Positions 17,101 through 23,964 of a stretch of 64,000 nt of DNA are shown here, in pieces (the stretch's first letter is position 1; each line of letters opens with the position of its first letter). The DNA lies in NCBI RefSeq assembly GCF_028368935.1, contig NZ_JAQNDK010000006.1:339001-403000 (forward strand), in the 5' to 3' direction. The position numbers were made by a program, and so were the translations under genes. This DNA comes from Sorangium aterium (GTDB lineage: Bacteria > Myxococcota_A > Polyangia > Polyangiales > Polyangiaceae). The notes under the pieces are model-generated. The model was not told where the DNA came from. It made no database searches and saw nothing but the letters and a program-made list of their open reading frames with translations.

Positions 17101-17692
17101 GCAGGCCCTGCTTCTCGATCAGCTCCACCAGCGGCCGGGCGATCGATCGAAACCGGACGTCCGCCTCGTAGGGCCGGGCGATCACCAGCAGGATGTTCAC
17201 GCCTTCCCTCGGCAGCTCTGCCGGCACCGGGGGCGGATCCTGAGCCCAGTTGAGCCGTCGCTCGATCCGACACGCCGGCGACAGCGCGCGGCCCTGCAGA
17301 TCCCGGAGCGCCTCCCAGGGCCAGGCGAGCACCTTCGGGTCGTCGCTCCAGATCTGGAGCAGCAACTCGTGATATCTCCCCCCTGACGCCGCGGCGAGCA
17401 TCCCGCCCGCATCGGCGCGAGCGAACAGCGCCTGGAACGCCTGCTGGCCCCACGCGCGAAGCGCCGCGAGGACCCGCTCCGCGTGCTCCGTCTCCGGCGA
17501 GAACGGATAGTCGAGGAAGCCCTCAAGGTACCATTGCAGCTCCCCGAGGAGATCGCTGTTCGGCCGTCCCTCCACCGGAAACCCCGCCGGCGAGACCACC
17601 GCAACGGGTTGCGCCGAGCGCCCAGCGGGCTGCGCGACCTCGAACTGCGGCGGATCGCTTGCCGCGACATGCCGGATGCACAGCGTCGCCAT
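14174..17692 (-). CDS. CHAT protease - NTPase - TPR protein (NLR-like)
   Basis: Large cytoplasmic protein of 1172 residues with three parts. Residues about 1-385 form a CHAT (caspase-like) domain with the catalytic His in HFDGHG (H231) and Cys in LNACQSA (C287). Residues about 410-720 form a STAND/NB-ARC-like NTPase: P-loop GLGGVGKTT (440-448), Walker B FLLVWDNFEVV (517-526) and a sensor ITSRSEE, followed by a helical linker. Residues about 800-1110 hold TPRs, including about seven 40-residue units (AAEGWYRKSLAIFEKHGDEH type) that are nearly identical to each other. This is the architecture of bacterial NLR-like death or defence proteins: sensor TPRs, NTPase switch, protease effector. The start is ATG 17692; the gene ends overlapping the small partner gene. 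Confidence 0.92.
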   Translation of the reverse strand: MATLCIRHVAASDPPQFEVAQPAGRSAQPVAVVSPAGFPVEGRPNSDLLGELQWYLEGFLDYPFSPETEHAERVLAALRAWGQQAFQALFARADAGGMLAAASGGRYHELLLQIWSDDPKVLAWPWEALRDLQGRALSPACRIERRLNWAQDPPPVPAELPREGVNILLVIARPYEADVRFRSIARPLVELIEKQGLPARVHVLRPPTLDRLREHLRERPNHYHVVHFDGHGSYGPREAPTGPHTYGAPEGRLIFEDDHGKQAPVTAEVLSNLLQEHHVPAMVLNACQSAKLDEKAEHRFASVATALINAGTRSVVAMSYSLYVSGAEQFLPAFYRRLFETGTFVEAARAGRQQMFSARGRVCACGRFDLEDWLVPVVYQQDTEALAFAAAAQPPASAPRRLPEEAIERENPYGFIGRDGALLELERALRRPAPAIVIHGLGGVGKTTLARGLVAWLNATEGLGDDECRWLSFHDIRSAEYVFNQLGGPVLGDAFLALRDMEQKIEALVRFYKKHRFLLVWDNFEVVAGSPESPTTSTMSEGDRQHLRSFLQRLRGAPTKVLITSRSEEAWLGPEQRRKISIGGLHGEERWAYCEAILADLGISVDRTDKDLVALMDLLGGHPLAMRAILPRLEGARAGEIAKALRSNLAALGEGGDEALKKLHATLRFVEAGLPEDLRPLLFPLGLHERYVDGDYLAAMALRVDVAWTRERIDMFLGTLVHAGLLRDVGQAAYEMHPALTGFLRSGAASTMADPSRDGWRRAFVEVMGRLADALAPLELHEQRVTFHVHSVNFYSALVEAERLGTIADQAALTQSLAAYARNARSFAEAEQLFQRLAELHRDSGHSAGEAVAYHQLGMVAQERRDFAAAEGWYRKSLAIFEKLGDEHGAAGTYHQLGTIAEEHRDFAAAEGWYRKSLAIFEKHGNEHGAAGTYHHLGIVAQERRDFAAAEGWYRKSLAIKEKHGDEHRAASTYHQLGIVAEERRDFAAAEGWYRKSLAIKEKHDNEHHAASTCHHLGMVAEERRDFAAAEGWYRKSLAIFEKHGDEHGAASTYHHLGIVAQERRDFAAAEGWYRKSLAIEEKQGNEHGAASTYGQLGIIAGLQSSFQEAGRWLIRSIQTFAMCHDPENAGKALSIFRRIYDRAPATEQATLKQIWEASGLGELPPPPDPSS
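14398..15130 (-). repeat. 120-bp tandem repeats encoding identical TPRs
   Basis: Six to seven units of exactly 120 bp lie inside the CHAT/TPR gene. The block beginning GCGAGCGACTTGCGATACCA recurs at 14458, 14578, 14698, 14818, 14938 and 15058. Units are almost identical at DNA level, including synonymous sites, which indicates recent amplification or gene conversion and predicts copy-number variation between strains. Confidence 0.95.
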
Positions 17693-18129
17693 CCTGCCCT
17701 ACGCCCGCTCCCTCATCGACCGCTCCCTCTCGGCCTGCGCCTCTTCCCCCGGCCACCGCCACGGACCGGGGCACCGCGCGCAGCCAATGACCATTGCACC
17801 CTATCCTGAAATTCGCGTCGGATCGACGATCTCAGCACGACATCGTGGATCCTCGCGCGCCCGGTGGATTCTCGGCCCTTGATGGATGATGGAGGAGCCC
17901 CTCCTGCGGGCCTTCGCGTCGGCACCGGAGGCGTCCTCGGACGCGCACGTGTCGGTTCTGCGGCCTCCACCGATGATCGAGCACGCGCGGCAGTGTGGCG
18001 CAGCAGGACGGAAGCCGGCGAGCGGCGGTTCTCTGAACGGCGGCGTGTTTCCAGGGTGTGGCTGGCTCGAGCGTGGGCCGATCAGGCTCGTGGGTGGTCG
18101 CGTACGCGTGGGCCCGCTATGCTCGGACC
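17693..18129. other. Divergent intergenic region, no gene seen
   Basis: This 437-base stretch separates the start of the CHAT/TPR gene from the deleted Uma2 copy. Open frames here have no recognisable content. The last 30 bases match the region upstream of the intact Uma2 gene, including a shared GCTATGCTCGGACC segment (18117-18129 side). Confidence 0.6.
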
Positions 18130-18408
18130 ATGCAGCGCGCGCCCACGTCCTGGGTGATCGACCCCGACGATCCGCGGGCCCCTCCGCAGGAGCTCTGGGA
18201 CCGCATGGCGCCGGAGGAGCGGCAGCGCGTCCTCGACACGCTCCCGTCGAAGTTCGACATCTCCGAGGCGCGCATCGAGGAGACCGAGATGAGTCTCGAC
18301 GAAGAGCGGCAGCGCGCCGACGAGGAGCGGCAGCGCGCCGACGAGGCCGAGCGGCGGCTGGCCGAGGCCCTGGCCGAGCTGGAGCGCCTCAAGCGCGAGC
18401 GCGGCTGA
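18130..18408 (+). pseudogene. Internally deleted Uma2 paralogue
   Basis: Ninety-two residues remain. The N-terminal 45 (MQRAPTSWVIDPDDPRAPPQ...) and the C-terminal 40 (coiled coil ending ELERLKRERG) match the ends of the Uma2 protein at 12764-13582. The whole nuclease core between them is gone, replaced by a short Glu/Arg heptad repeat (EERQRADEERQRADEAERR). The frame is still open, so a small coiled-coil protein could be made and could bind the full-length protein through its coiled coil. The upstream TATGCT box and spacing are conserved. It is either a decaying copy or a captured regulator-like derivative. Confidence 0.75.
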
Positions 18409-18457
18409 GCGCACGCCCGAGGCGCGCGCGACTCCCCTGGCCCCAGCCGAGCTCGGC

Positions 18458-19525
18458 TCAGGGCGCCGGGGGGCTGCGGCGCCACACGAGCGCGGCGGCG
18501 ATCCCTGCGAGCGCGAAGGCCGCCTGGAGGAGGTGGACGAGCAGCGAGATCGCGATGGCGGAGCTCTCGGTGAGGCCGAGCAGCGAGGCGGCGAGCGCGA
18601 AGGCCCCATCCGTGGCGCCGACCTGACCCGGGATGAGGTCGCCGGCCGCCGTGCCGGCGGCGCCCACGCCGTACGCGGCGAGCGCGCGGAGGGGGCCGCT
18701 CTCGGCGCCGACGACGGCGAGCAGCACGCCGTACTGCACTGCCTGGAGCGCGCGGCCCGCAAGGCAGGCGGCGAACGGCCAGGCCGGGACGGGCGGGCGC
18801 TCGTGGACGGCCTCCTGGAAGGCGGCGGCGAGCTGGCCGGCCCGGGCGAACCGCCGGGTGATCCACGCCGAGGCGGTGCGCTGCCGCGCGGCGAAGGCGA
18901 CGCCGAGGCCGCTCGCGACGAGGAGGGCGGCGTGCGCGAGCACGCCGAGGGCGAGCGGGGAGGCGCCGCCGCCGAGGTGGAAGAGGGCGATGGCCGCGAG
19001 GAGCGACAGCGGGGCCGAGGACAGGAGCGCGAGCGACTGGTTCGCCGTGGCGATCGCGGCCGCGCGCGGGGCGCCGACGTGAGGGGAGAGCAGCGCGGCC
19101 TTGACCGCCTCGCCCGCTGGGCGGCCGGCCGGCATCAGCGTGATGACGGGGTAGGTGACGGCGTGGATGCGAAGGAGCTCCGCGGCCGGGATGCGCCGCG
19201 GCGCGCAGAGAATGCCGGTCGCGAGCGCCTCGCAGCCGACGCGCGCCGCCTCCAGCGCGATCAGGAAAGGCACGAACGGCGCGGCGCGGGTCACCGCGGC
19301 GAGCATCTCCGCCGCGCCGACGTGGCGGATGAGCGCGGCCAGGGCGGCCAGGCCGAGGCCGCCGAGCGCCGCGTGGAGCAGCGCCTTTCGCCGCGCGCGG
19401 CGGGCGGCGGGCGCGTCCGGGGCGGCGGGCGGCGGGGCATCGACGCGCGCCCCGCCGCCGGGCGCGGGCCTGGGATCGCCGCCGGCGCATTCCTCTGCCG
19501 CTCGGGCCGGAGGCAAGGGAGCCAT
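18458..19525 (-). CDS. LPG-synthase-type transmembrane protein (UPF0104-like)
   Basis: Integral membrane protein of 355 residues with about eight hydrophobic segments after a Pro/Ala-rich 45-residue N-terminus. It resembles the lysylphosphatidylglycerol synthase transmembrane region/UPF0104 family, found as stand-alone proteins thought to flip lipids or assist lipid-linked pathways. Typical marks are LMPAGRPAGEAVKAALL and the late GTAAGDLIPGQVGATDGAFAL block (PGxxGxxEG-like). It has no catalytic MprF C-terminal domain. The start is ATG 19525 (MAPLPPA); an upstream in-frame start at 19582 would only add sequence overlapping the 53-bp repeats. It is monocistronic. Confidence 0.75.
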   Translation of the reverse strand: MAPLPPARAAEECAGGDPRPAPGGGARVDAPPPAAPDAPAARRARRKALLHAALGGLGLAALAALIRHVGAAEMLAAVTRAAPFVPFLIALEAARVGCEALATGILCAPRRIPAAELLRIHAVTYPVITLMPAGRPAGEAVKAALLSPHVGAPRAAAIATANQSLALLSSAPLSLLAAIALFHLGGGASPLALGVLAHAALLVASGLGVAFAARQRTASAWITRRFARAGQLAAAFQEAVHERPPVPAWPFAACLAGRALQAVQYGVLLAVVGAESGPLRALAAYGVGAAGTAAGDLIPGQVGATDGAFALAASLLGLTESSAIAISLLVHLLQAAFALAGIAAALVWRRSPPAP

Positions 19526-19569
19526 GGGAAGGTGGTGCGCTGCGAGGAGCGTGCCGGTGACGTGTGGGT

Positions 19570-19755
19570 GCAGCGTGCGCACGCGGCGGTGAGCTGCCTC
19601 GCGGAGCGCGCGTCATGGGCATGCAGCGCGCGCACGCGGCGGTGGGCTGCCTTGCGGAGCGCGCGCCATGGCATGCAGCGCGCGCACGCGGCGGTGAGCT
19701 GCCTCGCGGAGCGCGCGCCATGGGCATGCAGCGCGCGCACGGGGCGGTGAGGTGT
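19570..19755. repeat. 53-bp tandem repeat, about 3.5 copies
   Basis: Units beginning GCAGCGNGCGCACGCGGCGG start at 19570, 19623, 19675 and 19728 (periods 53, 52, 53). Each contains CTGCCTCGCGGAGCGCGCG. The array fills the intergenic region upstream of the membrane protein gene. It encodes only low-complexity frames and has no spacers, so it is a minisatellite. Confidence 0.85.
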
Positions 19756-19837
19756 CGAGCCCCTCGGCGAGCAGGAGCTCAGTGGGGACCTCCGGACGAG
19801 CCGCGGTGAGCGCCCCGGCGCTCGTGGGCGCGGCCGC

Positions 19838-20162
19838 TCACGCCGGATCGAGCGGGACGTGGAGCCGCGTGCCGGGCATGACGATGCCCCCGCGGTCGCC
19901 GGGGGTCAGCGAGCCGTAGCGCTCGCGGAACACCGGCGGCAGCGGCCGCGCCCCGGGCGGAGCGAGCCAGAGGCGGAGCAGGTGCCGCTTGCGATCCGGC
20001 TCGGGCCAGTCCGCGAAGGCCGTGCGATCGTGGAGCAGCGTGTGGTTGTGCACGAGCTGGATGTCGCCCGGGCGAGCTCCATGGTCATGTGGAGCGCAGG
20101 GTCGTTGGCGAGGGCATCGAGCAGGTCGACTCGCGCGGCTTTGCCTGGAGGGGACGGTACCA
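19838..20162 (-). pseudogene. TauD/TfdA-type dioxygenase remnant
   Basis: The 3' end of a taurine-dioxygenase-like (Fe/2-oxoglutarate) gene. One frame gives ARVDLLDALANDPALHMTME; after a frameshift near 20080 another gives RPGDIQLVHNHTLLHDRTAF, then WPEPDRKRHLLRLWL to the stop at 19838. PGDIQLVHNHTLLHDRTAF contains the conserved distal His (HNHTLLHDR) and the WPEPxRKRHLLRLWL tail typical of the family. The first roughly 200 residues, with the HxD metal motif, are missing. The break lies at the start of the IMPase gene. It is non-functional. Confidence 0.7.
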
Positions 20163-20181
20163 GCAGAGGTATCTTGCCGCG

Positions 20182-21096
20182 ATGCCGATCCCCGACGTGG
20201 CCCGCGTGGGCGCCTTCCTGGAGGAGGTCGCGAGCGAGCACATGCTGCCGTTCTGGCGCCGCCTGGCGCCGGGCGACGTGACGTCGAAGGCGACGGTCGC
20301 TGACCCCGGCGACGTCGTGACGACGGTGGATCTCGCGGTGGAGCGGCGCCTGACCGAGGGCCTGCGCGCGCTCCTGCCGGGGTCGGCGATGGTCGGCGAG
20401 GAGGCGGCTCACGCCGACCCGCGGGTGCTCGACGCGCTCGGCGGCGACGGCTGGATCTGGCTCGTCGATCCGCTCGACGGGACGCGCAATTTCGTCGAAG
20501 GCAACGACCGCTTCGGGATCATGGTGACGCTGGTGAGGGCCGCCAGGGCGCGCGCGGCCTGGATCCACCTGCCGGCGCGGGGGCAGACGTTCTTCGCGGA
20601 GCAGGGGGCTGGCGCCTTTCTGAACGGCGCGCGCCTCCGCGCCGATCCTGCGGCCAGCGCGGAGGAGCTGGCGGGCACGATCTACGCGCGGTACATGCCG
20701 AGCGAGGTGCGCGCGACGGTGGAGGCCCGCGCGCGGGGCCGGCTGCCGGTCACGAGCGACGCGGGCGACGCGAGCAACGCGGGCAGCGCGTGCGTCGACT
20801 ACACGAGCGTCGCGCGAGGCGAGAAGGACTTCTACGTCTACTATCGCGTGCTGCCCTGGGACCACGCCCCAGGATCCCTGATCCTCCGCGAGGTGAACGG
20901 CGTTGTCGAGCACCTCGACGGGACGAGCTATGCGGTGACCAGCGAGAGCCGGGTGACGATCGTCGCCCGGACCCGGGACATCGCCGAACGGGTCCGGCGG
21001 GTGCTCTGCGCCGGAGGCGACGGCCACGGCGACGGGTCATGCCCGTCCGAAGGCGAAGGCCTGCCAGGCGTCAGCGTGCTCGAGCAAAAACGTTGA
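20182..21096 (+). CDS. Inositol monophosphatase family protein
   Basis: Mg-dependent phosphatase of 304 residues with the IMPase fold. Motifs in order: the glutamate pair in MVGEEAAHAD, the metal motif DPLDGTRNF (WLVDPLDGT), and the C-terminal WDHAPGSLILREV with the third metal aspartate. The YVYYRVLPWDHAPG version resembles the IMPase/CysQ-like group that acts on inositol phosphates or related sugar or nucleotide phosphates; the substrate cannot be decided. I chose ATG 20182 (MPIPDVARVG), since upstream codons overlap the dioxygenase remnant on the other strand. The C-terminal 30 residues (GDGHGDGSCPSEGEG...) look like an added polar tail. Confidence 0.88.
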   Translation: MPIPDVARVGAFLEEVASEHMLPFWRRLAPGDVTSKATVADPGDVVTTVDLAVERRLTEGLRALLPGSAMVGEEAAHADPRVLDALGGDGWIWLVDPLDGTRNFVEGNDRFGIMVTLVRAARARAAWIHLPARGQTFFAEQGAGAFLNGARLRADPAASAEELAGTIYARYMPSEVRATVEARARGRLPVTSDAGDASNAGSACVDYTSVARGEKDFYVYYRVLPWDHAPGSLILREVNGVVEHLDGTSYAVTSESRVTIVARTRDIAERVRRVLCAGGDGHGDGSCPSEGEGLPGVSVLEQKR

Positions 21097-21177
21097 AGGT
21101 GCCAATCCGCCACGACAGCGCGTCTCTCGCTTGGCGTCTCGGCGCTTCAACGTCCTCCTGCGTCGCCTTCGGCGCGC

Positions 21178-22104
21178 TCAGGATGGGCTCGTCCTTCCCG
21201 TACGGCGCGCGCGCAGCACGGCGTCGGCGCTGAACACCGCGAGCCCGGTCCAGATGAAGGCGAAGCTCACGGCCTGGGCCGCCGTGAACGGCTCGCCATA
21301 GACCAGCACGGCCAGCAGGAACTGGCCGCTCGGCGCGAGGTACTGGAGGAAGCCGACGGTGGTCAGCGACAGGCGGCGCGCCGCGTTCGTGAACCAGACG
21401 AGCGGCAGGGCCGTGATGATGCCCGTCGCGGCGAGGAGAACGTGGGTCCGCAGATCGGCGTGGCCCGCGGCGCCGGCGCCCTCGGCGTGGAGGGCGGCCA
21501 GGTAGGCCGCGCCGAGCGGGGCGATGAACGACGTCTCCAGGGTGGAGCCGGGGAGCGAGCCGACGGCGACGACCTTCCGCAGCAGGCCGTACACCGCGAA
21601 CGTGCTCGCCAGGCCCAGGGCGATCCAGGGGATCGAGCCGGCGCGCACCGCCAGGTACACGACGCCCGAGGCGGCGAGGCCGAGCGCGAGCCACTGGGCG
21701 GGCCGCAGCCGCTCGCGCAGGAAGAGCATGCCGAGGAGCACGCTGAGCAGCGGGTTGATGAAGTAGCCGAGGCTGGCGTCGAGCACGCGCCCCACCGCGA
21801 CGGCGTAGATGAAGAGGACCCAGTTCGCCGACACGAGCGCGCCGGTCACCGCCATCGCCGCGACGACGCGCCGGTCGCGCAGGGCCGCGCCGAGCGCGCG
21901 GCCCTGCCCCGCGGCCAGCGTGAGCGCCACGAACGAGAGCAGGCTCCACACGGTGCGATGGGCCAGGAGCTCGACCGCGCCGACGTGACGGAGCTGCTTC
22001 CAGAAGACAGGGACGACGCCCCAGGAGCTGTAGGCCGCGATCCCGTAGGCCACGCCCCACGCGGCCTCCCGGGGGCTGTCGCGAGCATCTTCGGGCGTGC
22101 GCAT
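21178..22104 (-). CDS. rarD: EamA/RarD family transporter
   Basis: Inner-membrane protein of 308 residues with ten predicted transmembrane segments and the duplicated EamA fold. The start (WGVAYGIAAYSSWGVVPVFWKQL) is the characteristic RarD opening, followed by HRTVWSLL, NWVLFIYAV and GYFINPLLSVLLG, all RarD marks. The family is assigned to drug/metabolite export (RarD was linked to chloramphenicol sensitivity by annotation); the true substrate is unknown. It starts at ATG 22104 and has no apparent operon partners. The 3' end is convergent with the IMPase gene, 81 bases away. Confidence 0.9.
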   Translation of the reverse strand: MRTPEDARDSPREAAWGVAYGIAAYSSWGVVPVFWKQLRHVGAVELLAHRTVWSLLSFVALTLAAGQGRALGAALRDRRVVAAMAVTGALVSANWVLFIYAVAVGRVLDASLGYFINPLLSVLLGMLFLRERLRPAQWLALGLAASGVVYLAVRAGSIPWIALGLASTFAVYGLLRKVVAVGSLPGSTLETSFIAPLGAAYLAALHAEGAGAAGHADLRTHVLLAATGIITALPLVWFTNAARRLSLTTVGFLQYLAPSGQFLLAVLVYGEPFTAAQAVSFAFIWTGLAVFSADAVLRARRTGRTSPS

Positions 22105-22335
22105 CGGGGTCGTGCTTCCTCGGCGGGCGTCGCTCGACGCCGCCCGTCGCCCGGCGCCGCCGCTGCGGGGCGCCGCTCGCGTTCGATCGGACGGCGAACA
22201 TGGCGAACCTGCTCGGCCATTTCAAGCCCTGCGGAGAGGGCCGGGCTCGCAGGCTCGCCGGGAGGTCGCATGGCACTCGCGTTGCTGGACGCGGGGCGCG
22301 GCGCTGGAGTCCGCACCGAGCACAGCGAGGTAGGT

Positions 22336-22785
22336 ATGCGAAGTGTCTACGGTCTGGCAGGGCTATGTGCAGTGATGATGGTCGCGTGCATGGAAAGAAC
22401 GACCGGCGAGACGGAGCCTGGAGGCGCGCACCCTGAAGAGATGGGGTTCGCCACTGTCCAGTGGTCCATCGGGGACAAGACCGACGCCGCGCAGTGCAAG
22501 GCGCGCGGCGCGCAAGCGGTCGAGCTGGTCCTCATCAACACGAAGAACAACGAGGTCACGCGGCAGGTGGTCCCCTGCGATCGATTCGACGCGAGCGTGC
22601 AGGTCGCCGCCGACAAGTATGTCGGGACGATCTCGCTCGTCGATGAGAACGGCAAGGCGGTCAGCGAGCCGCTGCCGGTGGGGCCGTTCGATGTCTCCGC
22701 GTCCGAAGCGACGACGCGCAAGGTCACCTTCCCCGCCGAGGGGCAGCGCGATACGCACCGGCGTCACGATAGGCCACGACGATAG
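22336..22785 (+). CDS. Small lipoprotein of unknown function
   Basis: Protein of 149 residues. The N-terminus (MRSVYGLAGLCAVMMVAC) is a lipoprotein signal with lipobox MVAC, giving a mature protein anchored at Cys18. The mature part is hydrophilic and looks like a single beta-sandwich (VELVLINTKNNEVTRQVV, then VQVAADKYVGTISLVDENGK), with two further Cys (QCKAR, VPCDR) that could pair. It resembles other small secreted lipoproteins of myxobacteria, but the family is not recognised. The tail is His/Arg-rich. A TAGGT element lies just upstream of the ATG. It is monocistronic. Confidence 0.75.
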   Translation: MRSVYGLAGLCAVMMVACMERTTGETEPGGAHPEEMGFATVQWSIGDKTDAAQCKARGAQAVELVLINTKNNEVTRQVVPCDRFDASVQVAADKYVGTISLVDENGKAVSEPLPVGPFDVSASEATTRKVTFPAEGQRDTHRRHDRPRR

Positions 22786-22874
22786 GCCACGGGCGAGCCC
22801 GAGATCGGCGCGCGTAGGAGCTCCGCGCGCCGATCTCTGCCGCACGCCGGCGGAGGCGCCCGATCACGCGGCCC

Positions 22875-23246
22875 TCACGGCGGCGAGGGCGCCCGGTCCC
22901 TCCCCGCCCCGCCGGGGAGCCCGCTCCCTTCGATCAGCCGGAGGAGCTTGTCCTTCGTGGTCAGCCCCACGTGACGGGCCACCTCCTTGCCCCCGGCGAA
23001 CGCGACGACGGTCGGAAACGCGCGGATGCCGAGGCGGCGGGCGATCGCCGGGCACCGATCGCCGTCGACCGCCACCACCTTCAGGCGCCCCGCGCCTTCC
23101 TCCGCCAGCTTGTGCAGGATGGGCGCGAGGGCGCGGCACGGGGGGCACCACTGCGCGGTGAGCTCGACGAGGACGGGCACCCCGGCCTCCAGCACCTCGG
23201 CGTCGAAGCTCGCCTCATCGATCTCGCGGACAGCCTTCGTGGACAT
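22875..23246 (-). CDS. Thioredoxin family protein
   Basis: Thioredoxin-fold protein of 123 residues with active site WCPPC (C34, C37) rather than the WCGPC of classical thioredoxin, and the cis-proline loop at RAFPTVVAF. The C-terminal 15 residues are a Pro/Gly/Arg tail. WCPPC sites are found in thioredoxin-like reductants of varied potential, so it may serve a special partner. There is no signal peptide. I chose ATG 23246 (MSTKAVREID). It is divergent from an ECF sigma gene across 100 bases that contain a palindrome (23289-23314), suggesting shared control and a link to redox stress. Confidence 0.88.
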   Translation of the reverse strand: MSTKAVREIDEASFDAEVLEAGVPVLVELTAQWCPPCRALAPILHKLAEEGAGRLKVVAVDGDRCPAIARRLGIRAFPTVVAFAGGKEVARHVGLTTKDKLLRLIEGSGLPGGAGRDRAPSPP

Positions 23247-23288
23247 GGCGTGAACCTCCATGCCCTGGCAGGTCTCGAGGGCGGCATC

Positions 23289-23314
23289 CATTACAGCGGT
23301 CACCCGTTGTAATG
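23289..23314. promoter_or_regulatory. Palindrome in divergent thioredoxin/ECF sigma promoter
   Basis: CATTACA at 23289-23295 and TGTAATG at 23308-23314 form a perfect 7-bp inverted repeat around a 12-base centre. It sits between the starts of the thioredoxin gene (23246) and the ECF sigma gene (23347), 43 and 33 bases from each. A dimeric regulator site is the simplest reading. Confidence 0.55.
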
Positions 23315-23346
23315 TGGGCGCGGCTCGACACCTGACCTCCTGGACC

Positions 23347-23883
23347 ATGGACGCCATCAAGGACGCGGACGACATCCTGAACCATGTGTCGCACCTTGTG
23401 CGCTCCGAACGTGCGGCGCTCGCGGCGCTGGCGCGCGCGGAGGGGGTGACGCCGGAAGACGCTGTCGACTGCGTGCAGGAGGGCCTCTGCACGCTGCTCA
23501 CGCTCGCCCAGCGAGGCGCGCTCCCGGAGGACGTCGGCGCGTGGGGCGGCGTGCTCGCCGGGACGGTGCGGAACGCCGCGCGCAACCGGCGCCGCCGTCA
23601 CTTCCGCGCCCGGCCGCACGACGACGTGGACGCGCACCCGGAGGCCGTGGGGGACGTCCCGGCGACCGACGAGGCGATCGCGCGGGCCGAGGAGCACGTC
23701 CGCCTGCGCGCGTGCGTCGAGGAGCTCTGCGAGATCCAGAAGGCCGTCGTGACGCTGCGCATGCTCGAGGAGCAACCCGGAGAGGACGTGGCGCGCGCGC
23801 TGGGCATCTCGGCCGGCCACGTCGCGGTGCTCCTGCACCGGGCCAAGCTCGCGCTGCGCGCGTGCATGACGTCGCCGCACTGA
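23347..23883 (+). CDS. ECF-type RNA polymerase sigma factor
   Basis: Protein of 178 residues with sigma region 2 (about 15-85: EDAVDCVQEGLCTLLTLAQ is the region 2.2/2.3 helix, with NAARNRRRRH at its basic end) and region 4 (about 115-178: QKAVVTLRMLEEQPGEDVARALGISAGHVAVLLHRAKLAL). This is the standard ECF size. No anti-sigma gene follows; the next gene downstream encodes a hydrolase 81 bases away. I chose ATG 23347 (MDAIKDADD); the longer frame from 23260 would overlap the palindrome and the divergent promoter. The unusual placement opposite a thioredoxin gene hints at a redox-linked regulon. Confidence 0.85.
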   Translation: MDAIKDADDILNHVSHLVRSERAALAALARAEGVTPEDAVDCVQEGLCTLLTLAQRGALPEDVGAWGGVLAGTVRNAARNRRRRHFRARPHDDVDAHPEAVGDVPATDEAIARAEEHVRLRACVEELCEIQKAVVTLRMLEEQPGEDVARALGISAGHVAVLLHRAKLALRACMTSPH

Positions 23884-23964
23884 GCCCGCGTGCCGCCGCG
23901 CGCCCTCGCGAGAGCGCGCGCGGCGCGGGCGCGCCGGTGTCTGCTATGTCTTGGCCGAGACGTC

